From assembly GCA_016928935.1 (NCBI GenBank), contig JAFGJU010000005.1, positions 1 to 13,498 of the forward strand: 13,498 nucleotides of DNA. The letters are read 5' to 3'. The notes under the pieces are model-generated. The model was not told where the DNA came from and did no database searches. It saw only the letters and a list, made by a program, of their open reading frames with translations. Numbering within the stretch: position 1 is the stretch's first letter; every line of letters starts with the position of its first letter. Shown one piece after another: positions 1 through 6,661 of this stretch. The translations under genes were made by a program, and so were the position numbers. Origin of the DNA: Candidatus Eiseniibacteriota bacterium (GTDB lineage Bacteria > Eisenbacteria > RBG-16-71-46 > JAFGJU01).

Positions 1-465
1 CACCGCATCGTTGAAGTTCGGAGGTTCGGCCACTGCGGCCACCGGCTCGCGGTCCGTGACAAGCATCCCCACCTTGTCCTTGAGCTCCACTACTATCCTC
101 TCTGCCAGCTTCTTCCCCACCCCGGATATAGTGGTCAGCATCCCGGTGTTCCCGGACGCGATGGCCTGCGCCACAAAGTCCACCTTGCTGCCCGACAGCA
201 CCCCGAGGGCCAGCCTCGGCCCGATGCCGGACACCAGAACCAGCAGGTCGAAGAGCTGTTTCTCTTCCGTAGTCGCGAACCCGTAGAGGTCGAGCGCGTC
301 TTCCTTGACGTGAAGCCGCGTGAGGAGCCGCGCGGTGCTTCCCACCTCGCCAAGCTTCTCGTACGTGGACAACGGGATGTTAACGCCGTACCCCACGCCC
401 TCCACGTCCAGTACGACCCTGGTGGGGGCCTTTTCCACGATAGTGCCTTTCAGCATGAATATCAT
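1..465 (-). CDS. ruvA: Holliday junction branch migration protein RuvA (C-terminus beyond window)
   Basis: RuvA binds four-way DNA junctions as a tetramer and loads the RuvB motor for branch migration during recombination and repair. The 155 residues present begin MIFMLKG, like the usual MIGRLRG start. The OB-fold domain I spans about 1-62 and has the acidic-pin pair E55-D56 at the same positions as in E. coli. Domain II carries two helix-hairpin-helix motifs: SGIGPRLALGVLSG (79-92) and SGVGKKLAERIV (114-125). The family is about 200 residues long, so the RuvB-binding domain III lies past base 1. The start ATG (465-463) follows a GAGCAGGTG ribosome-binding-like stretch. It is the last visible gene of the EF-G-like/yebC/ruvC/ruvA series; ruvB would be expected next but is outside the window. 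Confidence 0.95.
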   Translation of the reverse strand, partial: MIFMLKGTIVEKAPTRVVLDVEGVGYGVNIPLSTYEKLGEVGSTARLLTRLHVKEDALDLYGFATTEEKQLFDLLVLVSGIGPRLALGVLSGSKVDFVAQAIASGNTGMLTTISGVGKKLAERIVVELKDKVGMLVTDREPVAAVAEPPNFNDAV

Positions 466-598
466 CGCATCACCTGCTCTGGGCTGTTGCCGGTGCCCGC
501 GACCGGACCCCGTCTTCATGAACGGACGTGCGCGCTGGGGCCCCATCACGCACGTTGCCCGCGGCCCATTCGTCCACGCACGTCGCGGAGACGCTGCC

Positions 599-697
599 GT
601 CGTGCAACCCGTTCACTTTCTCACCTTGTCGTGGCCCGTCGTGAGCGAGCCGCCGGACGCCGTGTTGAAGTCGCGCGACCCGTTCACTCTCTCACCT
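599..697 (-). repeat. 28-bp imperfect direct repeat across the ruvC end and the ruvC-ruvA gap
   Basis: Bases 599-626 and 670-697 match at 25 of 28 positions with a period of 71 bp; the core ACCCGTTCACT is exact. The copy at 670-697 contains the last codons and stop of ruvC. The other copy lies in the 218-bp non-annotated stretch before ruvA. Read on the minus strand, each copy offers a purine-rich AGGTGAGA segment followed by a GTGA stop/start overlap. It looks like a partial tandem duplication of the ruvC tail. Confidence 0.75.
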
Positions 698-1223
698 GAT
701 TGTAGCTCCCCCTGGCCGTCTTGTTGACGTGGCAGAGGGCTATTGCCAGGGCGTCAGAGGCGTCCGCAGACAGCCTCCCGGACGGAGAGAGTATTTTCTG
801 AATCATGAACTGGACCTGCTTCTTGGACGCGGCGCCGGACCCCACAACCGAGAGCTTCACCTCGAGGGGGGTGTACTCGAACACGCGCACGCCCGCCTTG
901 GCCGCGGCCAGCAGGACCACACCCCTCACGTGCCCCATCACGAGGGCCGCCCTGACGCTCTTGCTGTGGAAGATGGTCTCAACCGCTATCCTGTCGGGCC
1001 TGTAGGCGTCGAACACTTTGAGGAGTCTGTCGTAGATGTCTTCGAGCCGCGCCTCGAACGGCCTCTCTTGGGACGGGCGTATACAGCCGAAGCCGAGGCA
1101 TTCAACTCCGGCCTTCGTCCTCCGAATGGAGCCGTAGCCGGTGGCTATGCTGCCGGGGTCTATTCCGACCACCACGAACTCATCGGCCTGTCCGCTACTT
1201 TCCGAGCTTGGACATGATTTCAT
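684..1223 (-). CDS. ruvC: Crossover junction endodeoxyribonuclease RuvC
   Basis: RuvC is the dimeric Holliday junction resolvase that cuts symmetrically within the RuvABC complex. The RNase H-like fold is recognisable from GIDPGS at 20-25, AVETIF at 80-85 and SADASDALAIALCH at 152-165. The four metal-binding acids are D22, E82, D154 and D157, spaced like D7, E66, D138 and D141 of E. coli. At 179 residues it is of normal length but has about 15 extra residues before the first strand. The ATG at 1223 overlaps the end of yebC by 29 bases and has no clear Shine-Dalgarno, so translation is either coupled to yebC or starts at one of the GTG codons near 1175. The stop TGA forms a GTGA overlap with a possible minicistron described under findings. 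Confidence 0.95.
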   Translation of the reverse strand: MKSCPSSESSGQADEFVVVGIDPGSIATGYGSIRRTKAGVECLGFGCIRPSQERPFEARLEDIYDRLLKVFDAYRPDRIAVETIFHSKSVRAALVMGHVRGVVLLAAAKAGVRVFEYTPLEVKLSVVGSGAASKKQVQFMIQKILSPSGRLSADASDALAIALCHVNKTARGSYNQVRE

Positions 1224-1947
1224 CGGGAATGTCGAAATTGGCGTGGACCTTCTGCACGTCGTCGTGCTCTTCCAGGGCCTCCATCAGCCGGATTATCTGC
1301 TCGGCCTCCTTCTCACCCAGCGGGATGGTGGACTGGGGCACGCGGGCCAGCTCGGCCGCCACGAGGGGCACCCCGCCGGCCTTGAGGCTCTCGCGCACCT
1401 TGTCCAGCTTCCCAGGCTCTACCGTTATCTCGAAGTACTCGGGAGAGTCGTCGTTGACGTCGTCTGCGCCGGCGTCGAGGGCCAGTCCAATCAGCTTGTC
1501 CTCGTCCACAGACTTCCGCTCCACCGTGATGACACCCCTCAGGTCGAACATCCACGACACGCAACCCACCTCGCCCAGGTTGCCGCCGTTCTTCGAGAAG
1601 ATGTGCCTGATCTCGGACGTGGTCCTGTTCCTGTTGTCGGTCACGACCTCGGCCAGGATGGCGACGCCGTGCGGCCCGTAGCCCTCGTACACGACCTCCT
1701 CGTAAGAGACCCCCGGCAGCTCGCCCGTCCCCTTCTTCACGGCCCTGTCGATGTTGTCGGCGGGCATGTTGTAGCCCTTGGCCGCCTGGACGGCCGTCCT
1801 CAGGCGGGCATTGGCGTTCACGTCTCCGCCGCCCTGCCGCGCGGCGACCGTGATCTCCTTGATGAGCTTGCCGAAGAGCTTCCCCCTCGCCTGGTCGGTC
1901 TTTTCCTTCTTCCTCTTTATCGTGCTCCACTTAGAGTGCCCTGACAT
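1195..1947 (-). CDS. yebC: YebC/PmpR (TACO1) family protein
   Basis: This 250-residue protein has the hallmark start MSGHSKWSTIKRKK, then GKLFGKLIKEI and ARLRTAVQAAKGYNMP in the first domain. VYEGYGPHGVAILAEV and NRTTSEIRHIF follow, then the domain built around GCVSWMFDLRGV. The family was first annotated as transcriptional regulators. Bacterial YebC and mitochondrial TACO1 have since been reported to act in translation, relieving ribosome stalling at proline-rich sequences; which role applies here is not shown by the sequence. The ATG lies 6 bases after the EF-G-like stop, and its AAGGAG ribosome binding site sits inside the last EF-G-like codons, so the two are probably co-translated. Placement beside ruvC is a widely conserved arrangement. 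No unusual residues seen. Confidence 0.95.
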   Translation of the reverse strand: MSGHSKWSTIKRKKEKTDQARGKLFGKLIKEITVAARQGGGDVNANARLRTAVQAAKGYNMPADNIDRAVKKGTGELPGVSYEEVVYEGYGPHGVAILAEVVTDNRNRTTSEIRHIFSKNGGNLGEVGCVSWMFDLRGVITVERKSVDEDKLIGLALDAGADDVNDDSPEYFEITVEPGKLDKVRESLKAGGVPLVAAELARVPQSTIPLGEKEAEQIIRLMEALEEHDDVQKVHANFDIPDEIMSKLGK

Positions 1948-1953
1948 CGTCGT

Positions 1954-4035
1954 TCACTCCTTTTCCTTCTCCTGCTTGGACTCGGCGATAATCCTCTCCG
2001 AAAACTCGTGAGGAACCTCCTCGTAGTAGGCGAACTTGGAAGTGTGAGTGGCCCGGCCCTGCGTCATGGACCTGAGGTGAGTGGAGTACTTGTACAGCTC
2101 GGACGCCGGAACGAGGGCCTTCACGGTCTGCATCTTGCCGTGCGCGTCCATGCCCAGGATCTTACCGCGCCTGCTGCTCAGGTCGCCCATGATGTCGCCG
2201 GTGCAGGACTCCGGCATCGTGACCTCTATTTCCATGATGGGCTCGAGCAGCACCGGCTTCGCGTCGAGGACCGCCTTCTTGAAGGCCATCGAGCCGGCGA
2301 TCTTGAAGGCCATGTCGGAGGAGTCAACCGTGTGGAAGGTGCCGTCGAAGAGCGACACCCTGAAGTCCACCACCGGATAACCGGCCAGGACGCCCTCCTT
2401 GCTGGCCTCCTCAACGCCCTTCTTCACCGCCGGTATGAACTTGTTCGGAATCGCGCCGCCCACAATGTCGTCCACGAAGTCAAAACCGTCCCCCCTCTTG
2501 AGCGGCTCCAGCTTTATCCACACGTCTCCGTACTGCCCTCTTCCGCCGGTCTGCTTCTTGTACTTGCCCTGGACCTCCGCCCTGCCCTTTATCGTCTCCC
2601 TGAACGGGATCTTGGGCTTCGCTATCTCGACTTCCACCCCAAACCTGTCGCGCAGCTTGCCCACGAGCACCTCGAGGTGCAGCTCTCCCATTCCGTTCAG
2701 CAGCGTCTGCCTCAGCTCTCCGTCCACGACCACGGAAAAAGTGGGGTCCTCTTCCTTGAGCCTCGAGAGCCCCGTCGCTATCTTGTCTTCGTCGCCCTTT
2801 GTCTTGGGCCTTACCGCCTCGGACAGCACCGGCGACGGGAACTTGATGCCCCCGAGCTCAATCGGGTCGTCGTGCGAGCACAGGGTGTCGCCCGTGGACG
2901 TGCCCCTGAGCTTCACGGCGGCGCCGAACTCGCCCGGCCTCAGCACAGGGACGTCCACCCTGTCCCTACCCTGCAGCCTGAATATCTGGCCGACCTTTTC
3001 GCTGCGGTTTCCTGTGGCGTTCTGCACGTCTGAGCCGGCCTCCAGCTTGCCCGAGAACACCCTCATTATCGAAAGCTCGCCCACGTGGGGCTCGGAGACG
3101 GTCTTGAACACGAGCGCACACATCGGTTCATCGAGGAGCGGCCTCCTCTCAACGGCCTTCTGCGTACCCGGCACCGTGCCCTTCACTGCGCCCCTGTCCT
3201 CCGGAGAGGCCAGGACCATGGTCATCAGGTCTATGAGTTGGCTCACTCCCGTGCCCTTGTGCCCGGACACTGCGGCCACGGGGATGACCGCCCCCTTGAG
3301 CGTGCTCTTCCGGAGACCTTCCATTATCTCCTTTATGTCCAGCTCGCCCTTTTCCAGGTACTTCTCCAGAAGCGCGTCGTCGCCCTCGGCGGCGCCGTCC
3401 ATCAGTTTCTCGCGTGCCTCCTCGACTTGGGCGAGGACGTCCGCGGGGACCGCGGCCTCGCTGAATTTTCCGTGCTCGTCATACAGGTATGCCTTCTTGG
3501 AGATGACGTCCACGACGCCCTTGAAAGTGTCGCCCGCTCCTATGGGCACTATGACCGGCAGCACTCTGCGGGAGAAAGACTCGGACGCCTGCTTGACGCA
3601 GGACCAAAAATCGGCGTGCTCCTTCTCCATGGCGGTCACGCACACGCAGGCGGGGAGCGACTTCTCCACCGCCATGTCGTGCACGTGCATCGTGCCCACT
3701 TCCACTCCTCCGGCCGCCCTCAACACGATGAGGGCGCTGTCTGCCACCGAAAGCGCGGCCTTGACCTCCCCGACGAAATCCGCGTACCCGGGAGTGTCTA
3801 TCAGATTGAAGAAATGGTCCTTCCACTCGAGGTGGCCAAGTGCGAGAGAGATGCTTATCTTTCTCTGAATCTCTTCGGGCGAGTAGTCGAGGACGGAGGT
3901 GCCGTCGTCCACCTTTCCAAGTCTCTTCGTGGCTTTTCCGTAGTAGAGCATCGCCTCACAAAGAGACGTTTTGCCCGACCCACCGTGACCCACGCACACA
4001 ACGTTCCTTATCTTGGCCACATCGTATTCCTTCAA
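1954..4035 (-). CDS. fusA: EF-G-like translational GTPase with degenerate G4 motif
   Basis: Full five-domain EF-G architecture in 693 residues. The G domain has P-loop GHGGSGKT at 16-23, DTPGYADFVGE at 80-90 and GVEVGT at 110-115. Domain II is near 310-400. Domain III contains LNGMGELHLEVL. Domain IV contains TGGRGQYGDV, and domain V follows. It resembles the secondary EF-G-like group rather than canonical FusA because G3 ends in Tyr (Y84) where classical EF-G has the catalytic His. More striking, the G4 position reads TAME (134-137) instead of NKxD. The start is a TTG (4035-4033): it has GGAGGT at 4046-4041 with a 5-base spacer and gives MKEYDVAKIRNVV, a normal family start. An upstream in-frame TTG at 4125 lacks a ribosome binding site. 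First gene of the operon. The symbol is by family; function as a true translocase is uncertain. Confidence 0.92.
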   Translation of the reverse strand: MKEYDVAKIRNVVCVGHGGSGKTSLCEAMLYYGKATKRLGKVDDGTSVLDYSPEEIQRKISISLALGHLEWKDHFFNLIDTPGYADFVGEVKAALSVADSALIVLRAAGGVEVGTMHVHDMAVEKSLPACVCVTAMEKEHADFWSCVKQASESFSRRVLPVIVPIGAGDTFKGVVDVISKKAYLYDEHGKFSEAAVPADVLAQVEEAREKLMDGAAEGDDALLEKYLEKGELDIKEIMEGLRKSTLKGAVIPVAAVSGHKGTGVSQLIDLMTMVLASPEDRGAVKGTVPGTQKAVERRPLLDEPMCALVFKTVSEPHVGELSIMRVFSGKLEAGSDVQNATGNRSEKVGQIFRLQGRDRVDVPVLRPGEFGAAVKLRGTSTGDTLCSHDDPIELGGIKFPSPVLSEAVRPKTKGDEDKIATGLSRLKEEDPTFSVVVDGELRQTLLNGMGELHLEVLVGKLRDRFGVEVEIAKPKIPFRETIKGRAEVQGKYKKQTGGRGQYGDVWIKLEPLKRGDGFDFVDDIVGGAIPNKFIPAVKKGVEEASKEGVLAGYPVVDFRVSLFDGTFHTVDSSDMAFKIAGSMAFKKAVLDAKPVLLEPIMEIEVTMPESCTGDIMGDLSSRRGKILGMDAHGKMQTVKALVPASELYKYSTHLRSMTQGRATHTSKFAYYEEVPHEFSERIIAESKQEKEKE

Positions 4036-4072
4036 CTCGCACCTCCGAAAACCGTCCAAGCTGCCAGAGAAC

Positions 4073-4123
4073 AAAAAAAACAAGCGAAGAGTCGCTAGTG
4101 CGGGAAAGGGCGCAGTCGCGCCC
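4073..4123 (-). other. Leader hairpin and T8 tract in the 5' UTR of the EF-G-like gene
   Basis: A six-pair stem GGGCGC/GCGCCC with loop GACT (4123-4108 on the minus strand) lies at the very start of the predicted transcript. A run of eight T residues follows about 27 bases later (4080-4073). The two are too far apart for a classic intrinsic terminator. A 5'-end stability hairpin or an attenuation element is possible. Confidence 0.35.
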
Positions 4124-4131
4124 AATCCGTC

Positions 4132-4161
4132 ATGCTAGCATAGCGTCCGCCGGGGTGTCAA
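4132..4161 (-). promoter_or_regulatory. Predicted sigma70-like promoter of the EF-G-like/yebC/ruvCA operon
   Basis: On the minus strand a perfect -35 TTGACA (4161-4156) is followed, after 18 bases, by TAGCAT (4137-4132). TAGCAT is preceded by TGC, so it is an extended -10. Expected transcription start is about 4125, giving a 90-base leader before the TTG start. Confidence 0.6.
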
Positions 4162-4250
4162 GCAGACCCGCCGACCGTCCGGGCGGGCCCGGACAGGGCG
4201 AGGTCGCCGCTGACCACGCCGGCGCGGACGCTTGCCCCCGGAAAGCCAGC

Positions 4251-4278
4251 TTGCGAACCGCCGCACAATTGATAGAAT
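4251..4278 (+). promoter_or_regulatory. Predicted promoter of the KdpD-like kinase, possibly leaderless
   Basis: TTGCGA (4251-4256), 16 bases, then TAGAAT (4273-4278). The ATG at 4286 begins 7 bases after the -10, where transcription would start, and no Shine-Dalgarno precedes it. The upstream gap also contains an 8-bp inverted repeat GTCCGGGC/GCCCGGAC with a 2-base centre (4177-4194), a possible regulator site between the divergent operons. Confidence 0.45.
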
Positions 4279-4285
4279 GTACTGC

Positions 4286-5803
4286 ATGAGAAGGAAATCA
4301 CTTCGCGCGATTCGCTGGGGCGACTACGTTAAGAGCGTCGCCCTGATCGCGGCAGTGTCCATTCTTGGAAGTTTGCTGGAGCACTCGATTGCCGCCGCCA
4401 ACATCGTGATGCTGTACATCCTGGTCGTGGTCGTAACCGCGGTCAGATGGGGAAAGGGACCGTCAATCCTGGCTGCCGCGCTCAGCGTTCTGGTCTTCGA
4501 CGTCTTCTTTGTCCCGCCTCATTTCTCGCTCAACGTCGCCGACTACCAGTACCTGATTGCGTTTGCCACCCTGTTCATGGTCGGCCTTGTCGTCAGCACG
4601 CTCACTGTGAGGACGCGTGACCAGGCCGACGCCGCCAGAAAGAGCGAGGCGCAGACCGCCGCCCTGTACAGTCTGAGCAGGGACCTGGCCGGCGCGGCCG
4701 ATAGCGGGACCGTGTGCTTGGCCGCCCTTCCGCACCTCAGGCAGGCCTTCGGCGCAGAGCCGGCGATACTGCTGAGCGCCGGCTCCGCGCCGCACGGCAA
4801 AGCCGCGCATTTCGGCTTCCGGCCGACCGAGAAAGAGGCCTCGACCCTGAAGGCGGCCATGGGTACGCCCCCGGGCCCCGGGGCAGGCCGCGTCCTGACT
4901 TTCCCCACAAGTGGTTACTGTGTCCCTATGACCACCCGGACCTCGGTGATCGGCGTCGTCGCCCTGAGGGCGCCCGGCACGGAACAGACGCAGGAGACGG
5001 ACCGGGCGGCCGCACCCGAGCAGCTCCGGTTGCTCGAGACGTGCGCCAACCTGATTGCGTCGACCCTCGACCGCGTGCGACTGGCCGAAGAGGCCGGGCA
5101 GGCGCGGGTCCTCAGAGAGACGGAGAAACTCCAGACGGCCTTCTTGAACTCGGTGTCCCACGACCTGCGCACGCCGCTCGTGTCCGTCACCGGGTCGCTG
5201 AGCAGTGTGCTCCAGGACACAGAAATGGAGGAAGAGAGCAGGAAGGCACTGCTGGAAACCGCCTACGAGCAGAGCTGCAGGCTCAACCGGCTGGTCAGCG
5301 ACCTGCTCGACATGGCCCGCGTTGACGCTGGCGCCCTGCGGCTGCGGAGGGTGCCGGCGGACGTGAGCGACCTCATTGGAGCGGCAATCCGGCAGACGGA
5401 GGACGCGCTGGGCGGCCTGCCGCTCAACCTGGACGTTCCGGAGGGCCTGCCGGAAGCCTCCGTGGACTTCTCGCTGATGCTCAGGGTCCTGGCCAACCTC
5501 CTGGATAACGCAGTGCGCTACTCCCCGGCCGGGACTAAGGTCGACGTCAGGGCTCGCGTCAAGGAAGGCCGGCTGGAGCTCAGCGTGGCAGACCGCGGCA
5601 TAGGGATCCCGGCCGGCGACTTGGAACAGGTCTTCAACAAGTTCTATCGGGTGAGACGTCCGCAGACGCACAAGGGCACCGGGCTCGGGCTGTCGGTGTG
5701 CAAGGGCATAGTCGAGGCCCACGGCGGGACGATATCCGCCGCCAACAGAGACGGCGGGGGAACGGTCGTGACCGTCACCGTTCCGCTGGAGGCGAAAGGC
5801 TGA
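4286..5803 (+). CDS. KdpD-like membrane sensor histidine kinase (DUF4118-GAF-HisKA-HATPase)
   Basis: A 505-residue kinase whose first 107 residues form the four-helix DUF4118 domain of KdpD: helices near 16-33, 38-52, 58-74 and 89-107, with VFFVPPHFSLNVAD between the last two. A GAF-like region (about 125-262) follows, then HisKA with SHDLRTPL and phospho-acceptor H292. The ATPase domain has an N-box with N408, VADRGIGIP with D436, FNKFYRV, and GTGLGLS at 464-470. It corresponds to the C-terminal half of E. coli KdpD; the N-terminal KdpD and Usp domains are absent. The ATG at 4286 gives a short basic N-terminus before helix 1; the ATG at 4277 is an alternative. One base separates it from the response regulator gene, its evident partner. 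Likely signal: potassium or ionic status, inferred from the channel gene downstream. Confidence 0.93.
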   Translation: MRRKSLRAIRWGDYVKSVALIAAVSILGSLLEHSIAAANIVMLYILVVVVTAVRWGKGPSILAAALSVLVFDVFFVPPHFSLNVADYQYLIAFATLFMVGLVVSTLTVRTRDQADAARKSEAQTAALYSLSRDLAGAADSGTVCLAALPHLRQAFGAEPAILLSAGSAPHGKAAHFGFRPTEKEASTLKAAMGTPPGPGAGRVLTFPTSGYCVPMTTRTSVIGVVALRAPGTEQTQETDRAAAPEQLRLLETCANLIASTLDRVRLAEEAGQARVLRETEKLQTAFLNSVSHDLRTPLVSVTGSLSSVLQDTEMEEESRKALLETAYEQSCRLNRLVSDLLDMARVDAGALRLRRVPADVSDLIGAAIRQTEDALGGLPLNLDVPEGLPEASVDFSLMLRVLANLLDNAVRYSPAGTKVDVRARVKEGRLELSVADRGIGIPAGDLEQVFNKFYRVRRPQTHKGTGLGLSVCKGIVEAHGGTISAANRDGGGTVVTVTVPLEAKG

Positions 5804-5804
5804 A

Positions 5805-6518
5805 ATGGCGGAGCTCCAACAGAAACCCGAGCGTCTGCGCATACTGGTAGTGGACGACGAGAGGTCAATCAGGAAGTTCCTGAACGTCTCTCTGACTTCA
5901 CGGGGCAACGTCGTGGCCGAGGCCTCGGACGGCGCGGAGGCGACGGAGAGACTGGCGTCCTTTCGGCCGGACGTCGTGGTCCTTGACCTGGGCCTGCCCG
6001 ATGTGGACGGAGTCGAGCTCATCAGGAACATCAGGAAACAGAGCCAGGTGCCGATTGTAGTGCTCTCTGTCAGAGACAGGGAGACGGACAAGATTGGAGC
6101 GCTGGACGCGGGAGCCGACGACTACGTCACGAAGCCGTTTAGCACAAACGAGCTCACCGCCAGGCTGCGAGCGGTGCTGAGGCGGCAGGCCAAGACCGAG
6201 GACGGTGAAGTATTCACGTCAGGGAAGCTGCACGTGGACGTCGGACGTCGCCTGGTCAAGGTCGGGAACCGTGAGGCAGACCTCACGCCCACTGAGTACG
6301 AGATTCTGAAGCTACTGGTGGTGAATGCCGGGAGAGTCCTTACACACCGCCAGATAATCAGAAGCGTTTGGCCCGACAGTCCGCAGGAAAGCGAGAGCGC
6401 CGGACACCTCCTGAGGGTGACAATCAGCAACCTGCGGGGCAAGATAGAGCCCAATCCGTCAAGGCCCTCAATCATAATCACGGAGCCCGCCGTCGGCTAC
6501 CGCCTTAGGACCGACTAG
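5805..6518 (+). CDS. kdpE: KdpE-like response regulator (REC plus winged-helix DNA-binding domain)
   Basis: A 237-residue OmpR/PhoB-class regulator. The receiver domain has acidic pocket D17-D18, phospho-acceptor D61 in VVVLDLGLPD, switch residue S88 and K110 in YVTKPF. The output domain begins near LTPTEYEILKLL and ends with the KdpE-type signature HLLRVTISNLRGKIE and a terminal EPAVGYRLR. It starts one base after the kinase stop; AAAGG just upstream is a modest ribosome binding site. KdpE normally activates kdpFABC. Here no kdp pump gene is seen, and the nearest target is the potassium channel gene downstream, whose promoter carries a T-rich tandem motif. The symbol reflects family resemblance; the regulon is inferred. 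Confidence 0.92.
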   Translation: MAELQQKPERLRILVVDDERSIRKFLNVSLTSRGNVVAEASDGAEATERLASFRPDVVVLDLGLPDVDGVELIRNIRKQSQVPIVVLSVRDRETDKIGALDAGADDYVTKPFSTNELTARLRAVLRRQAKTEDGEVFTSGKLHVDVGRRLVKVGNREADLTPTEYEILKLLVVNAGRVLTHRQIIRSVWPDSPQESESAGHLLRVTISNLRGKIEPNPSRPSIIITEPAVGYRLRTD

Positions 6519-6520
6519 CC

Positions 6521-6554
6521 CCGCTCGGGTCCCGGCCCGACGGTCGGCGGTTTT
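6521..6554 (+). terminator. Possible intrinsic terminator after the response regulator gene
   Basis: A stem TCGGG (6525-6529)/CCCGA (6536-6540) has an outer CCGC (6521-6524)/GCGG (6547-6550) pairing and a 6-base bulge. TTTT follows at 6551-6554, just after the response regulator stop. The bulge and short T tract make it moderate at best. Confidence 0.35.
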
Positions 6555-6607
6555 CGATTGCGCCGCGGTTCTCTCCGTACTCCGATTCTGCACCCCACCC
6601 CACCCGT

Positions 6608-6627
6608 TTTTTTGACACTTTTTTGAC
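6608..6627 (+). promoter_or_regulatory. Candidate KdpE-like operator: tandem T-rich half-sites upstream of the channel gene
   Basis: TTTTTTGAC occurs at 6608-6616 and again at 6619-6627, a spacing of 11 bp, one helical turn. The E. coli KdpE site is likewise T-rich with two direct half-sites of the form TTT-x-x-AC about 11 bp apart. The second copy ends directly against the proposed -35, which suits an activator touching RNA polymerase. The adjacent gene for a KdpE-like protein makes this reading attractive. Confidence 0.5.
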
Positions 6628-6655
6628 TTGTCCGGGGCCCGCGCGGGCCTACGCT
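6628..6655 (+). promoter_or_regulatory. Predicted trkH-family gene promoter with a palindromic spacer
   Basis: A weak -35 TTGTCC (6628-6633), 16 bases, and a weak -10 TACGCT (6650-6655) end 6 bases before the ATG at 6662. The spacer is almost filled by the perfect 14-bp palindrome GGCCCGCGCGGGCC (6636-6649). Weak elements next to an activator-like site suggest a regulated promoter. No Shine-Dalgarno precedes the ATG, so the mRNA may be leaderless. Confidence 0.35.
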
Positions 6656-6661
6656 TGTATC

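Noticed and set aside
2399..3868. Long plus-strand open frame (489 codons) opposite the EF-G-like gene
   Set aside because: Antisense shadow in GC-rich DNA; the protein is low-complexity Ser/Pro/Thr with no family signal, while the opposite strand encodes a complete conserved protein.
4036..4125. N-terminal extension of the EF-G-like protein from the TTG at 4125
   Set aside because: No ribosome binding site; it coincides with the predicted transcription start and leader hairpin, and the extra residues precede the normal family start.
4463..6091. 542-codon minus-strand frame opposite the kinase and regulator genes
   Set aside because: Shadow of two clearly conserved genes; Arg/Gly-rich composition without motifs.
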